Made by a program: the position numbers and the translations under genes. DNA of 64,000 nt from Flammeovirgaceae bacterium UBA6059 (GTDB taxonomy: Bacteria; Bacteroidota; Bacteroidia; Cytophagales; Cyclobacteriaceae): NCBI GenBank assembly GCA_002435755.1, contig DIYH01000004.1:1-64000 (forward strand). The letters run 5' to 3'. Below the pieces are notes generated by a model that saw nothing but the letters and a program-made list of their open reading frames with translations, was not told the DNA's origin and searched no databases. Within the stretch, counting starts at the first letter, position 1; every line of letters starts with the position of its first letter. Positions 9,543 through 18,127 of this stretch are shown one piece after another.

Positions 9543-10010
9543 ATGCAGTGGTTGATCAACGCCTTATTGGTGATCGGGACTTTCTTTTTTATGGAAGGTG
9601 TGGCTTGGTTTACACACAAGTACATTATGCACGGCATTTTGTGGACATGGCATAGGTCACATCACACAGTACATCCTCATCCACTTGAGCGCAACGACCT
9701 CTTTGCTTTGGTATTCAGCATTCCTTCGATACTCCTTATTGTGTTGGGTTTTGAGCTACCGCAAATAGGATGGCTCAAATTTGTCGGCTTTGGTATCCTG
9801 GGATATGGTATTTTCTATTTCATATTTCATGACATCATCGTCCACCGCAGGATCAAAATCAAATACAAGGCGGAACATCCCTACATGAAGCGCATAATGC
9901 ACGCACATTATGTTCATCATAAGAAGCACTCAAAAGAAGACGGAGAGGCATTTGGGTTTCTATACGCACCTAAGAAGTACTCGCCTGAAGAAGTGCGCCA
10001 GAAAGCTTGA
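9543..10010 (+). CDS. crtZ: Beta-carotene hydroxylase
   Basis: 155 residues. Di-iron membrane hydroxylase that adds 3-OH groups to beta-carotene rings, giving zeaxanthin. The fatty-acid-hydroxylase-type histidine clusters are complete: THKYIMH, WHRSHH, FHDIIVHRR and HAHYVHHKKH. Helices at ~3-20 and ~55-95. Last gene of the crt operon. Its 3' end overlaps the convergent histidine kinase gene by 41 bp, so the two coding ends share DNA and there is no room for an intergenic terminator. Confidence 0.93.
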   Translation: MQWLINALLVIGTFFFMEGVAWFTHKYIMHGILWTWHRSHHTVHPHPLERNDLFALVFSIPSILLIVLGFELPQIGWLKFVGFGILGYGIFYFIFHDIIVHRRIKIKYKAEHPYMKRIMHAHYVHHKKHSKEDGEAFGFLYAPKKYSPEEVRQKA

Positions 10011-11319
10011 TCTCGAACTTCGTCTTATCCTCCTCTCGACTGTAAGTGAGCTGGCCTTGATGAGCCCGTATAATCTTCTTCGATAAAGCTAGGCCCACTC
10101 CGGAACCTTCGGCTTTCGTAGTATAAAATGGAATAAAGATATCGCCTTCAATTCCTTCCTTCACACCAGGTCCACTGTCTACTACCATAATGACCAACTG
10201 GTCGTCCTCAGAACTGAACGTGATCGTTACTTCGGGCTGTTTCTGATCGCTTGAGGCTTCCAAACCATTTTTAACCAGATTGATGAGTACTTGAGAGATG
10301 AGGTCGGGATCGAGTGATATATCGCATTGACAATTATCGATCAAGTCAATTTGAGTAGAAGTGTATTTTTTTTTGAAGCCCTCGAGTTGTCCCTCAAGAC
10401 TGGCTATAAAATCACTTGACTTAAGCGTGAATCTGTTGGGTGAAACATCTCGATTGACGGTTCTATAAGCGTTAACAAAACTCAGCATTCCGCTAGTGCG
10501 GTCCTCAATCCCTTTAAGACTAATGGCGATACTACGCTGGTCTTTTTCATTAAGCGCGTTTAGTTGCTCGCCTGAAATTAACTTCTGGTTGACTACCTGA
10601 ATCAATGAAAGAATCGGTGCAGATGAATTCATGATCTCGTGTGTCAGCACTCTCAATAGTTTTTGATAACTCTCTAACTCATTGATTTCAAGAGTAGATG
10701 TGAGGTTATATATCGACCCTAGTCTATAAGACTCCCCTTTAAGAGCGAAAGGTTCTGTACGAACAAGCAATTTCTCTAACCCCTGCTCCGTAATTACTTC
10801 TCCCTTTAGGTCATTACCTGAGGCAATCGCTGTATGAAGTTTTGGAAATCGATCTGCCAGTTCATTGATGTCTGTCAGGTGAGATAATCCAAGCAACTCT
10901 AGCAAAGAATGATTGGCAATCACAACCTTGCCATTTGACTGAAAACAGACTAAACCAATCTTCACATGCCGATTAACAGTCTTCAGCAATTGATAGTCTG
11001 CTTCTATCTGGGTATTAAGTGCTTCAAAACTGCGAGTAATCAATTCAAAAGCCTCTCTTAATTCGGGGTAATCTCCATATTCCCGGTAGGAGCGGTTAAA
11101 ATCGCGATGTGCCATAGAGATCAAAAACCGGGACCAGGCTCGCTCCATCCGCTTAAGACTCCATATCAATTCTAAGGTCATAACCAGGGCGAGTACTCCA
11201 AACATAATAGGAGTGACGATATAATCAGTAAGAAAGTAGGTGGTACTTGAAGCGGCAAGCAAAGCGAACATGATCACCACCCTGAGCAGAATTAGTAGGT
11301 CGTATCGACTAAAGCTCAT
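9970..11319 (-). CDS. NtrB-like membrane sensor histidine kinase
   Basis: 449 residues. Two membrane helices at ~8-30 and ~34-55, with almost no periplasmic loop, so the input is probably intramembrane or cytoplasmic. A HAMP-like linker and a PAS-like region (~110-210) follow. The dimerisation box is THEIMNSSAPI with phospho-acceptor H227, the variant seen in NtrB-like kinases of this phylum. The ATPase domain has the N box (INLVKNGLEAS), the G1 box (VDSGPGVKEG) and FYTTKAEGSGVGLALS. Its ATG lies inside the 3' end of the response-regulator gene (11-bp overlap), so the two are co-translated partners. Together they probably control the divergent permease genes at 12811 and 15638. Confidence 0.9.
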   Translation of the reverse strand: MSFSRYDLLILLRVVIMFALLAASSTTYFLTDYIVTPIMFGVLALVMTLELIWSLKRMERAWSRFLISMAHRDFNRSYREYGDYPELREAFELITRSFEALNTQIEADYQLLKTVNRHVKIGLVCFQSNGKVVIANHSLLELLGLSHLTDINELADRFPKLHTAIASGNDLKGEVITEQGLEKLLVRTEPFALKGESYRLGSIYNLTSTLEINELESYQKLLRVLTHEIMNSSAPILSLIQVVNQKLISGEQLNALNEKDQRSIAISLKGIEDRTSGMLSFVNAYRTVNRDVSPNRFTLKSSDFIASLEGQLEGFKKKYTSTQIDLIDNCQCDISLDPDLISQVLINLVKNGLEASSDQKQPEVTITFSSEDDQLVIMVVDSGPGVKEGIEGDIFIPFYTTKAEGSGVGLALSKKIIRAHQGQLTYSREEDKTKFEIKLSGALLQASTS

Positions 11320-12646
11320 ACTTTTTCATTTTACGATAGAGGGTATTTCGACCGATTCCCAACTCCTTCGCAGCTTTCGAAATATTACCTTCATACCTAC
11401 TAATAACCTCAGCGATCTTTTGCTTTTCTACCATGTAGAGGTCATCTGTATCATCCGGTCTGTTGTCCGCAGGAATGATATCCTCTGCCATCAAATCTCC
11501 ATCTGACATGATAATGGCCCGCTCAATGCTATGCTGCAACTGGCGAATATTCCCAGGCCATGAATAGTCTTCTAGTCGAAGTACCTGCTTCCGACTGATG
11601 GCAGTATTCTTTTGGTACTTATGATTGTATTTATCCAGAAAATGTTGAACAAAGAGCTGAATGTCTGTTGCCCTTTCTCTTAAGGCCGGAAGTTCTATTG
11701 CCACTGTATTAATACGGTAATACAAGTCACTCCTAAAATCTCCTTTACTTACCGCTTCTTCGAGGTTGGTTCCAGAAGCCACGATCAGCCTAATGTCAAC
11801 ACGTTTTGAACTTACTGCACCAATAGGCTGCACCTCCTGTTTATGAAGAACGGACAGTAGTTTTACCTGTAACTCTAACGGAATTTCTCCAATCTCATCA
11901 AGGAAAAGTGTACCCATGTTAGCCAGCTCAATCAGACCCTTCTTTGACTTTCGGGCGTCTGTAAAAGCACCTTCTTCGTACCCGAAAAGACTAGATTCAA
12001 AAAGACTGGCCGATAGTGCTGCTAAATCAACATGAATAAATGGTTCATTGGATCGAAGTGAATGATGGTGAACCCATTTTGCCATTACTTCTTTGCCTGT
12101 ACCATGCTGTCCCGTGATGAGCACTGCAGCATCAGTCATTGCTACCTTTTTTGCCGTCTCCCAGGCTTTCTTCATAACGGTCGAACTACCAAGTACCGTA
12201 TCTGTAGGTTGGTGATAATGCGCGAGGAGTTCTTTGTTGTTTTCATTGCTCTCTTGAAGCTCGACTTTGGAAGTGGCGAGCTTCAGAGCAGCGCTGACGG
12301 TAGCAGTTAACTTCTCATTTGAGAATGGTTTTTCGAGAAAATCGAAAGCACCTTTCTTCACAGCCTTTACTGCTAAATCCAATGCGCCATGTGCCGTGAG
12401 TATGATGATTGAGGAGTGTGGATGCTTATCGAGAATACGAGAAATCCATGCCATCCCCTCTGCACCGTCTGACTGACCTATCGCGAAATTCAAATCAAGG
12501 AGTATCACACGAGGTGGCTCTGGTAATGAGGAAAACTCTAGCTTAGATGGATGATCCAAAGTCAGCACTTCTCCAAAATCACTTTCAAGTACCATTTGAA
12601 GGGTATGACGAATTAGAGGATCATCATCTATGGCCACAATCTGCAT
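11309..12646 (-). CDS. Sigma-54-dependent NtrC-family response regulator
   Basis: 445 residues from the ATG at 12646. A frame extension to 12676 adds ten residues before the receiver and would cover the palindrome, so the shorter start is preferred. The receiver domain has acidic D7-D9, phospho-acceptor D51 in ILLDLNF, T84 and K106 in LEKPFS. The AAA+ domain (~155-380) has Walker A (GQHGTGKE), the sigma-54 contact loop GAFTDA (a variant of GAFTGA), TLFLDEIGEIPLELQ and the R-finger region. A Fis-type HTH ends the protein (ISKAAKELGIGRNTLYRKMK). It therefore activates sigma-54 promoters from a distant site. A palindrome 22 bp before its start, repeated before the second permease, is the likely binding site and could also autoregulate. 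Confidence 0.92.
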   Translation of the reverse strand: MQIVAIDDDPLIRHTLQMVLESDFGEVLTLDHPSKLEFSSLPEPPRVILLDLNFAIGQSDGAEGMAWISRILDKHPHSSIIILTAHGALDLAVKAVKKGAFDFLEKPFSNEKLTATVSAALKLATSKVELQESNENNKELLAHYHQPTDTVLGSSTVMKKAWETAKKVAMTDAAVLITGQHGTGKEVMAKWVHHHSLRSNEPFIHVDLAALSASLFESSLFGYEEGAFTDARKSKKGLIELANMGTLFLDEIGEIPLELQVKLLSVLHKQEVQPIGAVSSKRVDIRLIVASGTNLEEAVSKGDFRSDLYYRINTVAIELPALRERATDIQLFVQHFLDKYNHKYQKNTAISRKQVLRLEDYSWPGNIRQLQHSIERAIIMSDGDLMAEDIIPADNRPDDTDDLYMVEKQKIAEVISRYEGNISKAAKELGIGRNTLYRKMKKYEL

Positions 12647-12668
12647 TAATGCAATATACACAATTGGG

Positions 12669-12685
12669 TGTTCCAAGGTGGAACA
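12669..12685. promoter_or_regulatory. Palindromic operator copy 1 (TGTTCC-N5-GGAACA)
   Basis: Perfect 6-bp arms around AAGGT; the arms extend to 7 bp (G at 12668, C at 12686). It lies between the divergent regulator and permease 1, 84 bp before that permease's -24/-12-like element. The identical arms recur at 15496-15512. About 10 bp further on, both copies also share CGTTCTA followed by TCG. Interpreted as the upstream activating site for the adjacent NtrC-like regulator. Confidence 0.75.
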
Positions 12686-12769
12686 CTCTCGCGTTCTATA
12701 TCGTGCAGATTACGGATAAAAGTGTATGACCCATGATCTAACTCACTGTATTTCAATTACTTGACTCTC

Positions 12770-12787
12770 TTGGCAGCCTTTTGGACA
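12770..12787 (+). promoter_or_regulatory. Putative sigma-54 promoter of permease 1
   Basis: TTGGCAGCCTTTTGGACA, followed by TAT that is also shared with copy 2. The -24 half (TTGGCA) is close to consensus. In the -12 half the expected TTGC is TGGA at the right spacing, so that half is imperfect. The ATG follows 20 bp after the shared block, as in copy 2. The neighbouring sigma-54 activator supports the call. Confidence 0.65.
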
Positions 12788-12810
12788 TATACGGGCCAAA
12801 AGCTTCAATT

Positions 12811-15228
12811 ATGATATCAACCTTCCTTAAATCAATTCTCAGAAACCTCTGGAAAAACAGGGTTACTTCAGCCATCAATATTCTTGGATTGACGCTAGGC
12901 TTGACAAGCTGCCTTTTTCTTTATGTCTTTCTCAAGTATGAGCACACTTTTGATACTCATCATTCTAAGGCAGACAGAATCTTCCGTGTCAATGTGACAA
13001 AGCAGTATCCTAACCGGTTGATGCAAGATGGCAATACTGAGTCTATGTTGGTGAAGGCGATTCGGAACGAATTCCCGGATATTGAAGCTGCGCTTCAGGC
13101 CATTGGACCATCAAATGCGCTAATAAGCATTTCCCCGGGAACTCCAGAAGAGAGAGTTTTTGAAGAGCAACGAAAAGTGTTCTTCGTAGATAGCCTATTC
13201 CTTCGATACTTCGAATATGATTTCATAGCTGGTCATCCACAGCAAGCGCTTGACGACTACAATAGCATTGTGCTCTCTGATGATCTCGTAGAAAAATACT
13301 ACCCTGATTTTGTGGGAAGAGAGCTTGATCTTATTGGTCAGGAAATTGAGTTATACGAAGAATACCGAGTCTATATCACTGGTGTCATAGATTCACCTCC
13401 GAGTAACTCCAACTTCCCATTCAAGATTCTTCTAAACAACGAGATATACTATAAAATAAACGAATGGGACCGGGACAATTGGGGTAACATCTCAGCAGGC
13501 CTGACATTCATGGTATTGAAGCCAGGCCAATCAGCTGAGGACATGGAAGCAAGGCTACCGGATCTTGTAGACAAGTATCGCTCCGAAGGAACAGCAGAAA
13601 TTCTGACCTACAGCTTGCTCAACCTAAAAGAACTACATACAACCAGTACTTGGGGTTACGCAGGAAATTATACTGCCTCAAAAGAGATGGAAATTGGCTT
13701 CATAGCAGTTGGCATTTTCGTGTTGCTGTCCGCCTGTATCAATTTCATCAATCTTCAGACTGCCCAATCTGTCAATCGAGCTAAAGAAGTAGGCATTAAA
13801 AAAGTACTAGGTAGCAGTCGCGCCAATATCATTAGTCAGTTTCTTGTCGAGACGGCCATACTCACGACCATTGCCCTAATGCTCGCCTTGTGGGCCACCG
13901 AACTCATTATTGATGGATGGAACAACTTATTAAGCATTGTCAATGCCAATATGCAGCTTGACTTATCCGTGCTGTTTGCTGGTGCATTGCTCGTGGTATT
14001 GGTAACATTGATCGCAGGTTTTTATCCAGCGCTTAAGTTATCATCCTTCAAGCCGGTAGAGGCACTAAGAGCAAAATTCGGCATGAAGAAGAAAGGTGGA
14101 TTAAGCCTTAGACAGGTACTAGTGGTAGTTCAGTTTGTCATTTCTCAGATACTCATCATCAGCACTATAGTAGTATCCTACCAAATGAACTACTTCTTTG
14201 AAAAAGACCTTGGATTTGATAAGGAAGGAATACTCCATGTCAGCACTTATGAGCCAGATTCTAAGCAGATTGATAAACTGGCAACAGGCCTAAGCGCCAT
14301 GCCCGAGATTAGTAGTTTCACACTGGCTTCTGGACCGCCACTTTCTTTTGGAAGCTACGGAACTTCATTTCAGGAAGTTGGACATGAAGAGAAGGGCGAT
14401 ATGAAGACAGAAAACAAATTTGTGGATCATAGATACATCCCAACGTTCGGTCTAGAGCTGGTAGCTGGTCGCAACTTCAGACCTGACGAGTATCGCGATA
14501 CCATCAGCGCATTTATCGTGAACGAAGCTTTGGTAAGACAATTGGATGTTGCAAATCCTCAGGAAGCCATTGGTAAACGTCTTGATTGCTATGGCCGAGT
14601 GGCCCCAATTATTGGGGTACTAAAGGACTATCATACCCATAGTCTTTCCGAAGCAATTGGACCATCAGTACTCTTTTGCAGACGTGATGAAGTCAACGGC
14701 GCGGACCTCAAGATATCAGGCAATAATATGGGGCAGCTTATCCCCAAACTTGAAAACCTATGGCGAGAGGTTTGGCCTAGTCGGTCCCTAAAGTTTAGAC
14801 CCTTGGATGAGCATTTGCTGCTTGGCTATATCGTAGAGGACATTATGTTTAAGAGCATCCGGGCTTTCTGTATTATAGCCATTATCATTGGGTGCTTAGG
14901 CATGTACGGATTAGTTTCATTTCTAGCTATCCAAAAGACCAAAGAAATTGGTGTAAGAAAAGTATTAGGCGCAAGCTATCTTCAGATCATCAACGTGTTT
15001 TCCGGTAGGTTCTTTGTCCTCATCGGGATAGCGTTTGCCCTCGCTGCTCCTATCGCGTACTTGGCTATGGGGGCATGGCTTGATAACTACGTCTATCGAA
15101 TTGATCTGAGTTGGAGGCTTTTCGCATTAGGTCTGTTGGCAACCATCATTCTTACTGCGTTGACCATAAGCTATGTTTCATTGAAAACAGCTCGTATCAA
15201 TCCGGCGCAGACTCTAAAATTCGAATAA
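12811..15228 (+). CDS. FtsX/MacB-like ABC permease 1 (orphan)
   Basis: 805 residues from the ATG at 12811. The frame also runs back to a TTG at 12781, but that lies inside the promoter block. Layout: TM1 (~22-42), a periplasmic MacB-PCD-like domain (~45-285), three helices with the FtsX signature (NRAKEVGIKKVLGSSRANI), a second TM/PCD unit (~420-680), then three C-terminal helices with QKTKEIGVRKVLGAS. The two halves repeat the same plan, giving eight helices. MacB-type permeases move substrates or perform mechanotransmission with an ATPase, but no ATPase gene is adjacent. Very similar along its length to the next gene, so a tandem duplicate. It sits divergent to a sigma-54 two-component system that probably controls it. 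Confidence 0.88.
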   Translation: MISTFLKSILRNLWKNRVTSAINILGLTLGLTSCLFLYVFLKYEHTFDTHHSKADRIFRVNVTKQYPNRLMQDGNTESMLVKAIRNEFPDIEAALQAIGPSNALISISPGTPEERVFEEQRKVFFVDSLFLRYFEYDFIAGHPQQALDDYNSIVLSDDLVEKYYPDFVGRELDLIGQEIELYEEYRVYITGVIDSPPSNSNFPFKILLNNEIYYKINEWDRDNWGNISAGLTFMVLKPGQSAEDMEARLPDLVDKYRSEGTAEILTYSLLNLKELHTTSTWGYAGNYTASKEMEIGFIAVGIFVLLSACINFINLQTAQSVNRAKEVGIKKVLGSSRANIISQFLVETAILTTIALMLALWATELIIDGWNNLLSIVNANMQLDLSVLFAGALLVVLVTLIAGFYPALKLSSFKPVEALRAKFGMKKKGGLSLRQVLVVVQFVISQILIISTIVVSYQMNYFFEKDLGFDKEGILHVSTYEPDSKQIDKLATGLSAMPEISSFTLASGPPLSFGSYGTSFQEVGHEEKGDMKTENKFVDHRYIPTFGLELVAGRNFRPDEYRDTISAFIVNEALVRQLDVANPQEAIGKRLDCYGRVAPIIGVLKDYHTHSLSEAIGPSVLFCRRDEVNGADLKISGNNMGQLIPKLENLWREVWPSRSLKFRPLDEHLLLGYIVEDIMFKSIRAFCIIAIIIGCLGMYGLVSFLAIQKTKEIGVRKVLGASYLQIINVFSGRFFVLIGIAFALAAPIAYLAMGAWLDNYVYRIDLSWRLFALGLLATIILTALTISYVSLKTARINPAQTLKFE

Positions 15229-15230
15229 CA

Positions 15231-15351
15231 GAGTCCATCCAGAATGTCCAAGCTCTTCGTTACGCTTGCCCAAAAAATGCTCATTTACAATGGTAAACTC
15301 CGCTTTTTTGGACTTTGCAAGCCTTGATCTTGAACATTCTGAATTAGACTC
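15231..15351. repeat. ~120-bp long imperfect nested hairpin element
   Basis: Outer arms: GAGTC, a 4-5 bp mismatch, then CAGAATGT(C/T)CAAG (left 15231-15252, complement on the right 15329-15351). Inside these, GCTTGCCCAAAAAATGC pairs imperfectly with the GC, T-run, GGAC, TTGCAAGC side. At the centre is TTTAC-AATG-GTAAA. The whole block can fold into one long stem. It begins two bases after the permease 1 stop codon, so it could act as a transcript 3' structure. It could also be a small non-coding mobile repeat (REP/MITE-like). Confidence 0.6.
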
Positions 15352-15495
15352 CTACCATATAAACGAACTGTTTGAGGCAAACTGATCATTGCGGTAGGCC
15401 TATGGGAATAATCATCATATCACAATAAGACTTATACAAGGACTTTTGCTCGTGAAATGAATTGGGACTAACATTAATGAACTTCAAAGATTTCA

Positions 15496-15512
15496 TGTTC
15501 CAGAGTGGAACA
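15496..15512. promoter_or_regulatory. Palindromic operator copy 2 (TGTTCC-N5-GGAACA)
   Basis: The arms are identical to those at 12669-12685, with spacer AGAGT instead of AAGGT. Again it lies exactly 84 bp before a sigma-54-like element. The sequence between the two elements has otherwise diverged, which argues for selection on these sites. Confidence 0.75.
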
Positions 15513-15596
15513 GTAGCACGTTCTAATTCGACCGATATACACACAATAATCGACTCAAATTCATCCAACTAACTGATTAACTGATACTTATAATAA

Positions 15597-15614
15597 TTGG
15601 CAGCCTTTTGGACA
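15597..15614 (+). promoter_or_regulatory. Putative sigma-54 promoter of permease 2
   Basis: TTGGCAGCCTTTTGGACA plus TAT, identical to the block at 12770. The ATG at 15638 follows after the same 20-bp leader. It has the same imperfect -12 half. Confidence 0.65.
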
Positions 15615-15637
15615 TATAGGCATCAAACACTGTCACT

Positions 15638-18061
15638 ATGAGAACTACTTTTTTTATACCCATCCTAAGAAACCTCTGGAAAAACAGAATCAACTCCATC
15701 ATCAATGTGCTGGGGTTGACATTAGGCCTGACCAGTTGCCTGTTCTTATATATCTATTTGAAGTACGAGTACACCTTCGATACTCATCAGCCTATGGCTG
15801 ATGAGATCTATCGCGTCAACATCACTCAGCAATATCCTAATCGTACATTGAGACTTGGTGTGACAGAGTCTATGCTTGGCACGGCGATGCATAACGAGTT
15901 TCCCGATGTTGAAGCAGTCATTCAGACTTTTGGTCCAACTAGTGGACTTTTGAGCATTCGTCCTGGAACTCCAGAGGAAAGAACATTCGAAGAAGAGCGC
16001 AATATATTCTTTGTCGATAGTTTGTTCCTCAAGTATATGGAGTATGACTTCATCGCCGGACATCCGCAGAAAGCGCTGGACGACCAAAATGGGTTAGTTA
16101 TCTCATCAGAGCTAGTACAGAAGTACTATCCTGACTATGTAGGTAGAGAGCTCGATTTGATAGGTAAAGAAGTTGAGCTATATGAGGAATACCGAGTATT
16201 TATTACGGGAGTAATCGACTCTCCACCAAGTAACTCTAATTTCCCATTTCAGATACTCGCATCAGACGAGATATACTACCGCCTCAAGCCTTGGGATCGC
16301 AACAACTGGTCAAACCTGGAAATGGGGCTCAACTTTGTGGTACTAGCAGACGGTCAAACTCCTGAAAGTATCGATGCTCGTTTCCCCGCATTAGTGAAAA
16401 AGTATCGAGATCCAGAAGTTGCCGACAACATCACATACAGTCTGCTTAACCTCAAAAAAGTACATAACACTTCAGACTGGGGTCAGTTCGCTGGGAATTA
16501 CACCTCGTCTTCTAGTTTAGAACTTGCCCTTATTGCGATAGGCATATTTATTCTGCTGTCCGCATGCATCAACTTTATCAACCTTCAAACTGCTCAATCT
16601 GTCAACCGAGCTAAGGAAGTAGGTATAAAGAAAATCTTGGGAGGAAGTCGGGCCAGCATAATAAGTCAGCTCCTATTGGAAACCGCGATTCTCACTTCCA
16701 TCGCCTTCATGCTAGCACTCTGGATGACGGAGCTCGTACTGGATGGCTGGAATAGCCTCCTCTCTATTGTTAATGCTAATATGCAGCTGGACTGGTCAGT
16801 AGTCGCAGCAGGAGGTCTACTAGTGGCACTTGTAACCATTATAGCTGGACTTTATCCCGCTTTAAAGCTTTCTGCATTCCAACCCGTTGAGGCGCTACGG
16901 ATAAAGTTCAATATGAGAAAACAAGGCGGTTTGAGCCTTAGACAAATATTGGTCATCGTCCAGTTTGCGATCTCCCAGATACTGATCATAGTCACCATCA
17001 TCATATCTGTACAAATGAACTACTTCCTTGAAAAGGATCTAGGCTTTGACAAAGAGGGAATCATTCATGTGACAACTTACAAACCGGATGCTGAGCAGAT
17101 AGATATTCTAGCAAATGAACTAAGCAACATACCTGAAATTTCGAGCTTTTCTCTTGCTTCAGGCCCTCCGTTATCAGTACTATTTAACTACGGTACCTCA
17201 TTTAGAGAAGTCGGGCATGAAGAAAAGGGCGACATGAAGACTGAGAATAAATTCGTCGATCACCGATTCATTCCTACGTTTGGCTTGGAGCTGATTGCAG
17301 GTCGCAACTTTCGACCTGATGAGTACCGCGACTCTATCACCGTATTCATTGTTAATGAGACTTTCACTAAGCGATTGGAAGTAGACGGTCCCGCTGACGC
17401 TGTTGGTAAGAGAATAAAATGCTATGGTGTCACTGGGCCTATCATCGGAGTGCTTAAGGATTATCATGTCGCTAGCCTATCGGAAAAAATTAGCCCGTCT
17501 GTTCTATTCTCTAGAAAGTCCCAGGTCAATGGGGCAGAGATCAAAGTCGCAGCTAGCAACGTTGGCACGCTTTTACCAAAGCTCGAATCACTCTGGAGAG
17601 AAGTGTTTCCAAGTCGTACTTTCAAATATCAATCTCTTGATGACTTCATGCTTGCTGGATACATCGTTGAGAACATTATGTTCAAAACCGTAAGGGCATT
17701 CTCACTAATTGCAGTAATTATTGGTTGTCTTGGACTTTATGGTTTAGTGTCATTCCTGGCAATTCAAAAGACGAAAGAGATCGGCGTGAGAAAGGTGCTA
17801 GGAGCCAGCTATATGCAGATCATTAGCATATTCTCTAACAGGTTTTTTGTCTTAATCAGCATTGCCTTTATCCTGGCAGCACCGGTGGCTTATTTGGCAA
17901 TGGGCGCATGGCTTGATAATTATGTTTATCGTATTGATTTAAGCTGGTGGTTATTTGGATTGGGCTTATTGGTTACTGTAATCCTCACGGCGATAACCAT
18001 AAGCTATGTGTCGCTAAAAACAGCCCGTATCAATCCTGCACAGACTTTGAAATTTGAGTAG
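15638..18061 (+). CDS. FtsX/MacB-like ABC permease 2 (orphan, tandem paralogue)
   Basis: 807 residues from an ATG. Same architecture as the preceding gene: TM1, a periplasmic PCD-like domain, three helices with NRAKEVGIKKILGGSRAS, a second unit, and QKTKEIGVRKVLGAS near the end. Long identical blocks with permease 1 (for example HEEKGDMKTENKFVDHR and FGLELIAGRNFRPDEYRD) show duplication with moderate divergence spread across the protein. It has its own operator and promoter rather than reading through from permease 1, so both copies seem to answer to the same regulator. No partner ATPase or membrane-fusion gene is nearby. Substrate unknown. Confidence 0.88.
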   Translation: MRTTFFIPILRNLWKNRINSIINVLGLTLGLTSCLFLYIYLKYEYTFDTHQPMADEIYRVNITQQYPNRTLRLGVTESMLGTAMHNEFPDVEAVIQTFGPTSGLLSIRPGTPEERTFEEERNIFFVDSLFLKYMEYDFIAGHPQKALDDQNGLVISSELVQKYYPDYVGRELDLIGKEVELYEEYRVFITGVIDSPPSNSNFPFQILASDEIYYRLKPWDRNNWSNLEMGLNFVVLADGQTPESIDARFPALVKKYRDPEVADNITYSLLNLKKVHNTSDWGQFAGNYTSSSSLELALIAIGIFILLSACINFINLQTAQSVNRAKEVGIKKILGGSRASIISQLLLETAILTSIAFMLALWMTELVLDGWNSLLSIVNANMQLDWSVVAAGGLLVALVTIIAGLYPALKLSAFQPVEALRIKFNMRKQGGLSLRQILVIVQFAISQILIIVTIIISVQMNYFLEKDLGFDKEGIIHVTTYKPDAEQIDILANELSNIPEISSFSLASGPPLSVLFNYGTSFREVGHEEKGDMKTENKFVDHRFIPTFGLELIAGRNFRPDEYRDSITVFIVNETFTKRLEVDGPADAVGKRIKCYGVTGPIIGVLKDYHVASLSEKISPSVLFSRKSQVNGAEIKVAASNVGTLLPKLESLWREVFPSRTFKYQSLDDFMLAGYIVENIMFKTVRAFSLIAVIIGCLGLYGLVSFLAIQKTKEIGVRKVLGASYMQIISIFSNRFFVLISIAFILAAPVAYLAMGAWLDNYVYRIDLSWWLFGLGLLVTVILTAITISYVSLKTARINPAQTLKFE

Positions 18062-18127
18062 TGAGGAAATCATAAAGTCGCTTAACACATAAGAATGATT
18101 ATCTTTAGTTAAGGAAACTAACCATTC

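Larger units (their letters stand above)
15229..15637. other. 409-bp gap between the twin permeases
   Basis: No gene is seen. It holds a ~120-bp nested hairpin (15231-15351), a palindromic operator (15496-15512) and a sigma-54-like promoter (15597-15614). The short minus-strand frame at 15386-15568 covers the operator and shows no protein features. Confidence 0.7.

Noticed and set aside
15386..15568. 60-codon minus-strand frame between the twin permeases
   Set aside because: It spans the conserved operator palindrome and has no protein-like features. A regulatory reading explains the conservation better.
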